DNA of 64,000 nt from Thuidium tamariscinum (lineage: Eukaryota > Streptophyta > Bryopsida > Hypnales > Thuidiaceae): the NCBI GenBank assembly GCA_947034885.2, contig OX344758.2:11931067-11995066 (forward strand), written 5' to 3'. The position numbers and the translations under genes were made by a program. Each line of letters starts with the position of its first letter. The stretch's first letter is position 1. The notes below the pieces were generated by a model. It saw only the letters and a program-made list of their open reading frames with translations. It did not search any database and had not been told where the DNA came from. Below, one piece after another: positions 32,536 to 44,122 of the stretch.

Positions 32536-34249
32536 AACCCATCAAAGCTTATAAGTGAAGACTAGCGATTGACAACTCTTCCCATCCGATAATTCATGAA
32601 TTGGGGCTACCAAACATAACCCTAAATGACGGAGGATTCATAGTTATTAAATGCCCAACCCAATTGATCAGATTGCGTCCACAAACATAATTCAGATGAA
32701 TTATGCATCAACCAAAGTAGTGAACAACACTGCACCTGCAGACAAAATAGAAGGAAAGAAAATCCCCAAATGACCTATTCGAAAACATAAGACCCAGTTT
32801 GAGTTTCTTCGGCAGTAAGAAGTCACAATTCGAAATTTCCTGTGCATAGGCGGAGTCAATCCATCTTCCCAACTCCAATCTGCGACCACTACCACACCAG
32901 CTATGTTCCACGCCAATGCATCATTCTTCCCTTTCATTACACGAAGTCCTCGAAAGGCGAACTTTGAGGTACCTACGAGTCGCAAAAACCCAAAATGTAG
33001 GATTCACAAGATAGAACGAAACAAAAATTGTAATGCGAAACCTTGTAACGGAACATTGAGAGATCGATGCAAAGTCGATTCAAACTGTCCAACCACGCAA
33101 GCCCATCATTGAAACGACGAGCAAGAATTCTGCGACCGAGTGTAAATCCAGGTCCAGAACAATACAAAGAAGCCTCCCTCTCTGTCATGATGCTGAACCT
33201 CTAATCTATTTCATTTCACAATGTCTTCATAAAAAGCAACGTTACATTCAGCCCCACACGCATCCGCTGTCAACAACACAGGCAGACACTCCAATCAGAT
33301 CAAAACTGTCCTTAAGTGGTCGTTCACCGCAAGTACTCCATCAATGCAAAAAGTCTTCAAGAAGCCTGCATGATAGTGTAAGGCAAGGCCAGAAAAAGAA
33401 AGAAGACAGTAGTCTCAAATTTCATCTCCATTGAACAAAATTTCGAAGGAGGCCATACTCAATCCGATCCAACTATCCCGAAAGATCCCTTCAGCCCTCG
33501 TTCATCGCAAATCAATCAATGCAAATGCAAGAAGTCTGCAAGATAGTGTAATCCATGGCCAGAAAAGTTACACAGAAGCCAAGGCACAAGGAAGAAGCCT
33601 CCCTTTAAAATACTCGTACTGGACCTTCAAAATTTCCTTGCGCTTCCATCGAAGAATATTCATACGTGAAAGCACCAAGCATTCAGCCCCACATGCATCC
33701 AAACTATCCCGAGGAATTCTTAAGTCCTCCTTCATCGCAAATGAACTCACCTCTATCAATGCAAGAAATCTGCAAATCCGTGGCCAAAGCACTGGAACCT
33801 AAAAGCCTCCCTTAATAGTACTCGGTACTGGACCCTAAAAATTCCCCTCCGGTTTCCATCGAAGAATATCCATACGAAAGCATCAAACATTCAGCCTCAC
33901 TTGCATGCATCGATCAGCTGCGAAAACACAGACACTCCAAACTGGGTCAAGAAAACCCTAATTCCTCGTTCATCGCAAAATTAACACTCCTCCATCAATG
34001 CAATGCAAGAAGTCTGCAAGATAGTGTAATCCCTGACTGTCCAGAAAAGAAAGAAAGAAAGAAAGGAAGGAAGACGCTTCCCTCTCGATCTCAAGACAGT
34101 CCGCAGTCTCCAATTTCATTTCAGTCTCGATCCAACAAAATTCCTAAAACGGAAGCCTCGATCTAAGGCAGTCCGCAGTCTCAAGTTTCATTTCAGTCTC
34201 CATCGAAACCAACGAATCCCTGGAGCGACCAGCAAGGGAAAAGAAAGCC

Positions 34250-34301
34250 AAAAAATTTGGACCATTTCTCGATTTGTGCGTGTCATCCTTGCGCAGGGGC
34301 C

Positions 34302-34333
<32 letters not shown>

Positions 34334-34353
34334 TCAGATGTCTCCGAAGAGAC
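34250..34353 (-). ncRNA. U6: U6 spliceosomal snRNA gene, left copy
   Basis: Reverse strand; +1 is the G paired to 34353. The catalytic core of U6 RNA is intact: GATACAGAGAAGATTAGCA with the invariant ACAGAGA box and AGC triad, then GGCCCCTGCGCAAGGATG and the 3' stem region ending in GGTCCAAATTTTTT. U6 pairs with U4 and U2 and forms the spliceosome's catalytic centre. The 5' stem-loop reads GTCTC-TTCG-GAGAC, whereas the common plant form is GTCCC-TTCG-GGGAC: one base pair is changed on both sides, so pairing is kept. Six T residues (34255-34250) form the Pol III terminator. Transcription points away from RPL22. Confidence 0.96.
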
Positions 34354-34376
34354 GAAAGAAGGGAGGACACATACGC

Positions 34377-34419
34377 TACTTATACCGGACAGGCACCGAG
34401 GCCACAAACGATATGGGTC
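34377..34419 (-). promoter_or_regulatory. USE and TATA box of left U6
   Basis: On the minus strand TATAAGTA (34384-34377) lies at about -31 to -24. An upstream sequence element-like GACCCATATCG (34419-34409) matches the plant USE consensus RTCCCACATCG at 9 of 11 bases. The 24-bp gap between them is the spacing known for Pol III-type plant snRNA genes rather than the wider Pol II spacing. Confidence 0.8.
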
Positions 34420-35494
34420 ATTCACTTAGCCGGCTCTGGAAAAGTAAAAGTAAACCAACTCCTGTGGCTCAACGAACTTACTGGTTTGGGCATACAAACT
34501 TCCATCCTTGGGTTTGGGGCTCTTCTTGTAGATGGACAATTTCAAAACCTCACAAAACAATTGATTGAGTACAAAAAGAATGGGATAATTTCAAGGAAAT
34601 TATTTAAAACAAACAAATTAATGCACCTAATCATTTAGGAACTAAATGTGATAAGTTTGTTAGTGACTATTTACTTATTGTTCGTGATATTATATCCTTC
34701 AAGCGTTGAAAACTCTAAAGAAGTTGTTCTTTTGAAAAAAAAAAAATTTGAGTTGTATCCAAGGTATGGTCTAATAGTTCTTCATGATAGTATTGAAGGG
34801 AATCATGTTCTAAATAAATCTTTGTGTTGTTAGTTGGTGTCAACACAAAATTTGAAGGTTCTATGACATTTGTCAAATTGGAGAATAATAGCAATCTAAG
34901 AAGATTAACAACAACTATTCCCCCAAAATATTTAAGTTTATTAGGAGAAAAAAATTGAATGCATAGGAAGCATTTTCAAAATTAAAAGCCATTGAGGTGT
35001 AAAGATAGGGAAAATGATTTCATAAATTTAGTGCTCATTGTGTGTACTGTGTTATTTATTTTTGTAAAAAAGTTTCTTCAAGGTAATTCACTACAATGTG
35101 AACCAAAAAAAGAATGATCATAAAGTGATTGATTGTATCTCATTACATTGTTTGTTGCATGACATTGTATGTAGAAAGTTTATTCAACAAACAATTTGGA
35201 ATTTTTTCTTAATGATTTTTGGATGTGGAATATTATGTGCAAGAGTGTCTATTAATTTCAATCTTTATTTTTTGATGTTGAAGCCTTATGGAGATGAACC
35301 TCACGTGAATATATTTGAATTTGAGGGGAAAATTACATGAGAAACTCATTTAAAAGAATTATAGATAAATTTGGAATAGTTATAAATCAATTATAGTATT
35401 GTATATTATTTATTTTATTCTCAAATTTTTCTATACAACCTCAATTTTAGATTTCCAATTCTAACAGTGGATTGAAGACTTCAAATCAGCTTCA

Positions 35495-37139
35495 TCCTAA
35501 ACTGTAATTGGAGGAGACATCGATTTGTCATCATTTATGTGTGGGTGTATTTGAGCTGTTTTTTCTAATTTTAATGAGGTGTCAAAGTTGTTATGAAAAA
35601 TGATGCAGAGGTTCTCCAAATTTCAACATTTGTCCTCGTTTTAGATAGAAAATATCACATTCGCACGTATCACATGTCCATAATTTTATTTTCATCTACA
35701 AATTGGGAATTTCATCCAAAGGTTTTTTGTAATTATAAGTTTTTTGGTGAAAAACTTTGCTATTTCTTGACAATTTTTTGCCAAATAATTTTTTTGGGGG
35801 TACAATTTGGCACTAGAAAGCCCCCCCCCCCCCCCCCCCCCGCCTTGGTATTTATAGATGAAGTCAAAATGAAAGTAAGGTGTTAATTTTGCCATGTACA
35901 CAAATGCAAATCATTTACATTAAAAAAAATACTTAAATTGAGATTTTTTGTACTTTTTGTGAATTTTCAAAGTCAAATCTAGAAGAAACTAAAGATGCTA
36001 ATGTACCTAAATGCATGTTTGAAGTCCTCATCCTTAGAAAGAACCAAAACCATTCTCTACAAGGTACCAAATTGTCACTTTACAACCATGAAGAGCCATT
36101 CAAAACAAAAAATTTGAGGTCATACTTGTAATACTTCAATAGTCACCTATTTAACAAAAATTGAGGGCAACGGTAGCTCTACTCTAGAGTATATGAACCT
36201 CAAACCTAACAAAATTTGTCCATTGAGACTCTTAATCTACAACAATTTTTACATCCATTAAGCCTCGACCTTGTAAGGGACCAAAGAATCCACTTCAGAC
36301 ATTTTGAAAACTCAAATAGGCTCTATTGACTTTGTAAATTTGAATTTTTTTCATGATTTTCTTAGGATGGATGCTACTCATTATAATCTACATGTGAAGC
36401 TTTGTTTCATATCTTTTCTCTAAATATTGGAAAATTTAGAAGTTTTTTTTTTCAATGTCAATGTCAAATTAGGCACAAAAGTATTTTTTAAGAAATAAAA
36501 ATATTTTTTTAGAATTTTATAGACTAATAGCTACTCAAAAGAATTGAATCATTCAATTCCAAATGATGAGGTCAAAGTTATGAAGACTTTTATTTTGTAG
36601 GCAATGAAGGTGTAAAAAACACATAAAATTGTCTTTTGCTCTCAATTTTGATAATTTTCTACAAAAGATACTAATTGCTTACTAGAACATTTTTGCCATT
36701 GGGATTGACAATCTTCAAATTTTTCCAAAAGTTATTAGCATATTAGTTTTATCCTTTCATTCACTAACAACTTCTACAATTTTAAAAAATGAGTATCAAA
36801 GTTTCTTCAATTAAAATTTTTTACATATGTTTCCAAGCCACTTTCCAACATGTAGACTTAAATACACATCATAAGGCATACATGGTTTTCCCTAAAAATG
36901 TTGAAAGACAAAACTTCATCTTTTAGAAGGGCTAGAAAAGCTTACATTTTGAAGTTTTAGACACATTGAACTTGCAATCACTACAAATATTCATCTTCAA
37001 ATTTTGGGACAATGTACTTGAGCAAGTTAACTAAGGGATTCTATGGTTGAATTTATTAAAAAATAAATATTGACGAAGATATTGACCTTGTTTTGGAGAC
37101 AAGTATTTTGAAGCAGTTTTAGACCTCTGAACACATTGG
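35495..37139. other. Spacer between left arm and RPL22
   Basis: AT-rich with no gene. A run of 21 C residues stands at 35821-35841, a likely unstable tract. The text 36000-36900 resembles the diffuse repeat DNA seen elsewhere in the window, but no clear boundary or frame is visible. Confidence 0.5.
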
Positions 37140-37219
37140 TATAAAGGGCAGAATCTGCCCATCCATACTCTGTTCATCCCTTCAGAATCTGTCCATCCAG
37201 TTTCCACGGATTAGGGTTT
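37140..37219 (+). promoter_or_regulatory. RPL22 promoter elements
   Basis: TATAAAGG at 37140-37147 is a good TATA box about 200 bases before the ATG. CAGAATCTG(C/T)CCATCCA is repeated twice just downstream, and pyrimidine-rich CTCTGTTCATCCCTTC near 37169 could hold the start site. TTAGGGTTT (telo-box, 37211-37219) is typical of plant ribosomal-protein genes. Function is inferred. Confidence 0.6.
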
Positions 37220-37340
37220 CGAGCATTCCGTGTTTAGATCGTCGTTTCGCACACTAGCCCTCTCTTTTGCTGCCAGGTCCAGCTCCACTCCTGCCCCTCT
37301 TTGTTGGTACTCCCCCGAGTTCCCTTCCAGCCCCTTCACC

Positions 37341-38675
37341 ATGCCTGCTCCCGCGGCCAAGAAGGCTCCCGGTGCCCCCACCAAGGGCAAGAAGAAGGCG
37401 CAGACGTTCACCATCGACTGCGGCAAGCCCGTGGAGGACAAGATCATGGACATCGCCTCCTTCGAGAAGTTCCTGAACGACCGTATCAAGGTCGACGGAA
37501 AGGCCGGAGTGCTCGGCACCGCCGTCTCCATCGCCCGGGAGAAGAACAAGATCAGCGTCACCTCCGAGAGCTCGTTCTCCAAGAGGTAATAAATACCACC
37601 GTTTCTGGAAATTGGCTGCTTTTAGGGTTGAAGCTTTCAGGTTATGATTGTTGGACTATCGTTGTGATGGATACGTGGTGGAGTTAAAGGTGGTAGACTT
37701 AACCAGGCCATGGAATTAGGGTTTGCAGTTGAAGAATGATGTCTAACCACAGCAATTGTACTGTAGTTGAGCTGAGAGAGCTGAACATGTGTAGTTAGAT
37801 AATTTGAATCGTCTGGGAGGGCAACGTGTTGGCTTCGGCCGCTGGAGGTGGGAACCGTGCCCCCGAAAAAACTCTGGAGAGTCTTCGCATACTTTTGTTT
37901 GATAGCATACTCTTGATTAGGGGTATTGAGAGGAAAAAAGATGTTTAATAGAATGATAGTTGGATGGTCATCACAGAATCTTCACCAATATGAGGACAAT
38001 AGTACAGGTGTACATGTTATGCTAAGGACATTTGTATACTGTATACATTTTGGTTAGATTTCCACAAGTGAAGTGAGTCACTTACATTGAGAGATTTATT
38101 TGGATTGGAAATAATTCAGCATATTGATTTTGCATCCGAGTAGTTTAGGTGTTCATCTGTCAACTGTTTCTCGCCTGATGGACCTGTAGTTCTATTTGTT
38201 TGAAGCACATGTGAGGTGACGAGTAATGTGCAGTTAACTCCAAGGGTTCGTTTGCTGGCCGTGGCGCTGTTCTGCACGCTCAAATTAGGGTTTAGGCATA
38301 GGGTAGACTTCTGTGGCAGGCCCCTTTGGAATGCTCCCTCGGGGAAACATTGGATGTACTCGAGGAGTATACCTGAGGGATTGGTGTCCCTCATTCTCTG
38401 TCGCAGATATGTTGTTTTCTTGTACTGTCGCTGGTCTTTGAAGTTCTATGTCGGGAGGACATTGCTTAATATCGCTGCTTTGATACTGCATTCCTCTTAT
38501 GACTGATTATTACGTTTGTGAATTTTACAGGTACTTGAAGTACTTGACAAAGAAGTATTTGAAGAAGCATAATGTGAGGGATTGGCTCCGAGTGATTGCG
38601 TCCAATAAGGACAGGAATGTGTACGAGTTGCGGTACTTCAACATTGCGGACCAGGATGCAGAGGAGGAGGATTGA
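37341..38675 (+). CDS. RPL22: 60S ribosomal protein eL22 (RPL22)
   Basis: A structural protein of the large cytosolic ribosomal subunit. Two exons, 37341-37585 and 38531-38675, join at phase 2 (AG/G = Arg) into 129 residues, the usual plant length. Recognisable text: [78 protein letters not shown], and the acidic end EEED. The alanine/lysine-rich N-terminus (about 1-20) is typical. Exon 1 is very GC-rich while exon 2 and the 945-bp intron are not. The frame is open upstream of the ATG to 37230, but that extension has no ATG, so 37341 is the start. The gene lies in the spacer of the U6 inverted repeat; the axis of symmetry (38336.5) falls in its intron. Confidence 0.97.
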
Positions 38676-38987
38676 TTTGCGAATGCTTGAGTTCGTCAAC
38701 AGTGTAACACTGGGTTCTATAGCAAGTTTTCTTGTTGCTCAGCAATACCAATGAAATCGATTTTTTTCGCTGTTGGGATTGCAACCAAGGCAACTGGTGC
38801 GCTGAGTACAGCGAAGTGAATATACTATTGGATTATTGTTTCCAACTCGTGATCTTTTGAAATTGATACACTTTCAGGTTCAGATCTTACTGATTGCGAC
38901 GTTAACCCTATCTTCTGAAGTTCTTAATGTTGCCTCCAGACGGTATGAATGCTATTCACTAAGTTACTTTTGTTTGAGTGACAAGTA
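38676..38987 (+). other. RPL22 3' UTR and downstream
   Basis: Contains the probable 3' untranslated region, with an AATGAAATC tract near 38750 as a loose polyadenylation candidate. Nothing else is seen before the mariner-like element. Confidence 0.45.
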
Positions 38988-40705
38988 CTCCCTCTGTTCC
39001 AATAAAAATCTCCAAAAATCTTTCCTATGAGAGATTCACCTTGGAAGGGATGGGCTGGTCTTTGTGGAAATCATCCTTTTTGAAACAGTGAATCATTTAC
39101 CTCAAAGAATTCAAAAGTATTCATTGGAGACCACACTATTGTTCATGACCTCCCCATTTTGTACAAAATTCTAAGGATGAACAATTGCACTTCTGTCTTA
39201 CATGCAAGAATTCTTTGTCATTTATTGGACTATTCTAGTTTGTAGTGTCTTTACAAGGTTAACCCCTCAAGGCCTGTGGTTGAAACATGTTCAAAAACAT
39301 CATAGCTTTTGAAGCCTTATAGATCTAAATGTCACTAAGCTATACAAATCTTAACCAGACAATCTTGTAGTAGACATGTTGTAAATGACATGTACAAAAT
39401 TTGGAATCATTTGATTGCATAGATTGCAAGATTATAATGTTTTAGTGCTAAAAATGGATGCTGAAATTTTCCCAAAAACACATTCGGAGGTGAAATTTGA
39501 TTTCTAAACCTAGTCAAATGAAAAAACTTTACACTACAAAGTGATTCAAAACTAGTATACAAACACATTGATGCAAAAAAAAATTCACTTAATTAACTCA
39601 TTGTGTCTACAAAACAATTTTGAAATGTCAAAAATTAGCAAGAAAAACTACAAAAACTACATCTAAGGCTAAACCTCCATTTACTAGTCAGTCACTCATT
39701 ACTTCTTGGATTGACATGAAACTTTAGTCACACAAAGTAGACTAATATGCGCAACTTTTCCAACAAGTTTGATTGAAAATGGACTTTGTATGAAGAAGAA
39801 ACAAGCTGTCAAAGTTTACTATATTCCAAAAATGGTAGGGTTTTGAACTTTGAATTGCTCCCAAACATTCAAAATAGCTTGAATTGACACAAATTTTTTA
39901 TCACACGAACTAGACTTCAAGGGAAACAAAACTCAGCAAATTTTACTGAAAATGATCATTTGATGAAAGAGAACCAAGCCCCTGAAGTTGCAGCCCAAAA
40001 ATGCAATTTCTGAACTTAAATTGAACCTGTGAACTCTGATTGGCTGCCAAAACATCATCACGTTTTGGATCAATCTGAAAATTTTACCACACAAACTAGA
40101 AGACAATGCGCAACTTTCACAACAAATTTTGTTGAATTCGGACATTAGATGAAAAAGTTATAGCACTTTGAATTTGACTAAAAACTTTGAAAGGAGCTAT
40201 TTGCACCCCTTGGGCGTTGAGGGGTTAATAGTATTTTCAGTCATTGTGCCAACAATAAATGTATTCAAGAACCAATATCCTATCCATGAGATCTATGCAA
40301 AATCTCCAACTTAGGTGTTGTTGTAAAGCATCTAAAATCCATACAAAAAGTATCATACTTGAGCATAGTTTGTGAGTGCTATTAGCTATGTTATTCTAAA
40401 AGATATAATGCTTGATGACAACAATGGGATTTTAGAAACATGTTTTCGAACCCAAATATTTGCAACAAGGAAACCTAACCTACTTTATGAAGAGATTTTC
40501 ATAGTGCCTAAGTAAGTAGACACTAAACACATCATCAATACTATTATCCAAGAAACAAGTTGCTTCATATGAGCAAGACCAAACTTGCTAGGCTAGAGGA
40601 ATGTTCTTAGATTGTTTCACTTGTCTCTACAAGGTCATTCAATATGGCAATTACTTATTCAATAGTCAAAATCAATAATCAAAGTTTTTTAGTGGATAAA
40701 GGGAG
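38988..40705. mobile_element. Mariner/Stowaway-like non-autonomous element
   Basis: The left end reads TA-CTCCCTCTGTTCCAATAA and the right end, on the reverse strand, TA-CTCCCTTTATCCACTAA. This matches the CTCCCTCYGTYCCA type of terminus and the TA target duplication known from plant Stowaway/mariner elements (TA at 38986-38987 and 40706-40707). The 1.7-kb interior has no transposase frame that I can see. The last 500 bp (about 40210-40705) has a diverged homologue at 57740-58270. The large size is unusual for a Stowaway MITE, so it may be a decayed mariner or contain a nested insertion. Confidence 0.6.
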
Positions 40706-41178
40706 TAATACGTTTTGAAATGATAACTTGACTAACTAAGATGTGAAAGTTTTGGAAGATGTGTAAGATGTTGATATTGGGCTAATGTTCTGAGATATGT
40801 GTGAAGTTATAACTTCTCATTTTTGGCTCTTGATGATCGTTACACAAGTTAATTTAATAATAACATCTATGGCAGTCACTTGCATTAGTTTGGGAACTAC
40901 ATAAACTTTTGAGGTGCACTAATATTCTCATACTAGCTCAAATATCAAAGAGTGAAAAGTAACACCTACATGCCCAATGAGTCTTTTTGAGCTTTTTGGA
41001 GTTTGTTCAAAACTAAACAAAAAGCCTAAGTTTGATTAATTATATCAATTTTTAAAAAATTGTAATTATACTAAAAATTCAAACTAGATACATTATGGAT
41101 AATAAAGGAAAGCAAATACAACAATATCACTTGTAAATAAAAAAGATATAATATTTGATCAAGAGGATTTTAGAATTG
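40706..41178. other. AT-rich spacer between mariner-like element and right arm
   Basis: No gene and no repeat boundary seen. Confidence 0.5.
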
Positions 41179-42253
41179 TGAAGCTGATTTGAAGTCTTCA
41201 ATCCACTGTTAGAATTGGAAATCTAAAATTGAGGTTGTATAGAAAAATTTGAGAATAAAATAAATAATATACAATACTATAATTGATTTATAACTATTCC
41301 AAATTTATCTATAATTCTTTTAAATGAGTTTCTCATGTAATTTTCCCCTCAAATTCAAATATATTCACGTGAGGTTCATCTCCATAAGGCTTCAACATCA
41401 AAAAATAAAGATTGAAATTAATAGACACTCTTGCACATAATATTCCACATCCAAAAATCATTAAGAAAAAATTCCAAATTGTTTGTTGAATAAACTTTCT
41501 ACATACAATGTCATGCAACAAACAATGTAATGAGATACAATCAATCACTTTATGATCATTCTTTTTTTGGTTCACATTGTAGTGAATTACCTTGAAGAAA
41601 CTTTTTTACAAAAATAAATAACACAGTACACACAATGAGCACTAAATTTATGAAATCATTTTCCCTATCTTTACACCTCAATGGCTTTTAATTTTGAAAA
41701 TGCTTCCTATGCATTCAATTTTTTTCTCCTAATAAACTTAAATATTTTGGGGGAATAGTTGTTGTTAATCTTCTTAGATTGCTATTATTCTCCAATTTGA
41801 CAAATGTCATAGAACCTTCAAATTTTGTGTTGACACCAACTAACAACACAAAGATTTATTTAGAACATGATTCCCTTCAATACTATCATGAAGAACTATT
41901 AGACCATACCTTGGATACAACTCAAATTTTTTTTTTTTCAAAAGAACAACTTCTTTAGAGTTTTCAACGCTTGAAGGATATAATATCACGAACAATAAGT
42001 AAATAGTCACTAACAAACTTATCACATTTAGTTCCTAAATGATTAGGTGCATTAATTTGTTTGTTTTAAATAATTTCCTTGAAATTATCCCATTCTTTTT
42101 GTACTCAATCAATTGTTTTGTGAGGTTTTGAAATTGTCCATCTACAAGAAGAGCCCCAAACCCAAGGATGGAAGTTTGTATGCCCAAACCAGTAAGTTCG
42201 TTGAGCCACAGGAGTTGGTTTACTTTTACTTTTCCAGAGCCGGCTAAGTGAAT

Positions 42254-42296
42254 GACCCATATCGTTTGTGGCCTCGGTGCCTGTCCGGTATAAGTA
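42254..42296 (+). promoter_or_regulatory. USE and TATA box of right U6
   Basis: GACCCATATCG at 42254-42264 (USE-like, 9 of 11 to RTCCCACATCG) and TATAAGTA at 42289-42296 (about -31). The 24 bases between them match Pol III-type plant snRNA promoters. Identical to the left copy. Confidence 0.8.
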
Positions 42297-42319
42297 GCGT
42301 ATGTGTCCTCCCTTCTTTC

Positions 42320-42339
42320 GTCTCTTCGGAGACATCTGA

Positions 42340-42371
<32 letters not shown>

Positions 42372-42423
42372 GGCCCCTGCGCAAGGATGACACGCACAAA
42401 TCGAGAAATGGTCCAAATTTTTT
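42320..42423 (+). ncRNA. U6: U6 spliceosomal snRNA gene, right copy
   Basis: Identical by eye to the left copy: GTCTCTTCGGAGACATCTG at the 5' end, ACAGAGAAGATTAGC core, GCGCAAGGATGACACGCACA, and GGTCCAAATTTTTT at the 3' end, with a six-T terminator at 42418-42423. The promoter is complete, so both copies may be active. Transcribed outward, away from RPL22. Confidence 0.96.
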
Positions 42424-44091
42424 GGCTTTCTTTTCCCTTGCTGGTCGCTCCAGGGATTCGTTGGTTTCGATGGAGACTGAAATGAAACTTGAGACTGCGG
42501 ACTGCCTTAGATCGAGGCTTCCGTTTTAGGAATTTTGTTGGATCGAGACTGAAATGAAATTGGAGACTGCGGACTGTCTTGAGATCGAGAGGGAAGCGTC
42601 TTCCTTCCTTTCTTTCTTTCTTTCTTTTCTGGACAGTCAGGGATTACACTATCTTGCAGACTTCTTGCATTGCATTGATGGAGGAGTGTTAATTTTGCGA
42701 TGAACGAGGAATTAGGGTTTTCTTGACCCAGTTTGGAGTGTCTGTGTTTTCGCAGCTGATCGATGCATGCAAGTGAGGCTGAATGTTTGATGCTTTCGTA
42801 TGGATATTCTTCGATGGAAACCGGAGGGGAATTTTTAGGGTCCAGTACCGAGTACTATTAAGGGAGGCTTTTAGGTTCCAGTGCTTTGGCCACGGATTTG
42901 CAGATTTCTTGCATTGATAGAGGTGAGTTCATTTGCGATGAAGGAGGACTTAAGAATTCCTCGGGATAGTTTGGATGCATGTGGGGCTGAATGCTTGGTG
43001 CTTTCACGTATGAATATTCTTCGATGGAAGCGCAAGGAAATTTTGAAGGTCCAGTACGAGTATTTTAAAGGGAGGCTTCTTCCTTGTGCCTTGGCTTCTG
43101 TGTAACTTTTCTGGCCATGGATTACACTATCTTGCAGACTTCTTGCATTTGCATTGATTGATTTGCGATGAACGAGGGCTGAAGGGATCTTTCGGGATAG
43201 TTGGATCGGATTGAGTATGGCCTCCTTCGAAATTTTGTTCAATGGAGATGAAATTTGAGACTACTGTCTTCTTTCTTTTTCTGGCCTTGCCTTACACTAT
43301 CATGCAGGCTTCTTGAAGACTTTTTGCATTGATGGAGTACTTGCGGTGAACGACCACTTAAGGACAGTTTTGATCTGATTGGAGTGTCTGCCTGTGTTGT
43401 TGACAGCGGATGCGTGTGGGGCTGAATGTAACGTTGCTTTTTATGAAGACATTGTGAAATGAAATAGATTAGAGGTTCAGCATCATGACAGAGAGGGAGG
43501 CTTCTTTGTATTGTTCTGGACCTGGATTTACACTCGGTCGCAGAATTCTTGCTCGTCGTTTCAATGATGGGCTTGCGTGGTTGGACAGTTTGAATCGACT
43601 TTGTATCGATCTCTCAATGTTACGTTGCGAGGTTGCGCATTACAATGAAAGGGAAGAATGATGCATTGGCGTGGAACATAGCTGGTGTGGTAGTGGTCGC
43701 AGATTGGAGTTGGGAAGATGGATTGACTCCGCCTATGCACAGGAAATTTCGAATTGTGACTTCTTACTGCCGAAGAAACTCAAACTGGGTCTTATGTTTT
43801 GAATAGGTCATTTGGGGATTTTCTTTCCTTCCATTTTGACTACAGGTGCAGTGTTGTTCACTACTTTGGTTGACGCATAATTCATCTGAATTATGTTTGT
43901 GGACGCAATCTGATCAATTGGATTGAGCATTTAATAACTATGAATCCTCTGTGATTTATGGTTATGTTTGGTAGCCCCAATTTATGAATTACTGGATGGG
44001 AAGAGTTGCTTTGTTACAATGGCTAGTCTCCACCTGTTCTGATGGGATTCTTCTTTTGTATATTGGATACAGTCAACGTGATACACCAGAT

Positions 44092-44122
44092 ACACAAATC
44101 GAGAAATGACTCAAATTTTTTT
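44092..44122 (+). pseudogene. 5'-truncated U6 remnant
   Basis: ACACAAATCGAGAAATG followed by A.TCAAATTTTTTT matches the last 30 or so bases of U6 (ACGCACAAATCGAGAAATGG and onward). The DNA after it, to about 44425, matches the region downstream of the intact right U6: CAGGGATTCGTTGG, GGACTGTCT, GGATTACACT.TCTTGCAGACTT, GCGATGAACGAGGA. Promoter and catalytic core are missing, so this is a dead third copy in tandem with the right arm. The left arm has no counterpart. Confidence 0.8.

Larger units (their letters stand above)
32536..35494 (-). repeat. Left arm of the large U6-bearing inverted repeat
   Basis: Position x here pairs with 76673-x in the right arm. From 33070 to 35494 I found no mismatch or indel by eye (about 2,425 bp), including three pairs of identical shadow translations. 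From 33069 outward the arms differ at many positions, and the left arm has about 90 extra bases near 32940-33030. The inner boundary is sharp: after ...CAGCTTCA the sequences diverge at 35495. Within the arm are one U6 gene and a series of about 240-bp degenerate tandem units (CTTGCAGACTTCTTGCATTG-type text, here in reverse). Confidence 0.95.
41179..44047 (+). repeat. Right arm of the large U6-bearing inverted repeat
   Basis: Mirror image of the left arm. Identity runs without visible change from 41179 to 43603; the first mismatch is 43604 (T against C in the same orientation). From there to about 44047 the match is imperfect, and about 90 bases present in the left arm are missing near 43650. 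In the arm, text such as CTTGCAGACTTCTTGCATTG plus TTGCGATGAACGAGG recurs near 42652, 42893, 43132 and 43302 (periods about 240, 239 and 170), so the DNA downstream of U6 is itself an old tandem array. Confidence 0.95.

Noticed and set aside
34257-34568. 103-residue frame (and its mirror at 42105-42416)
   Set aside because: It runs antisense across the U6 gene and its promoter; the apparent conservation between the two copies is due to the inverted repeat.
37230-37340. N-terminal extension of RPL22 that looks like a transit peptide
   Set aside because: The upstream frame has no ATG (it would begin at GTG) and lies in the 5' UTR after the telo-box. The family start is at 37341.
37586-38530. 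Box C/D snoRNA in the RPL22 intron
   Set aside because: ATGATGT and CTGA text occurs near 37740-37790, but there is no terminal stem and no proper second box pair.
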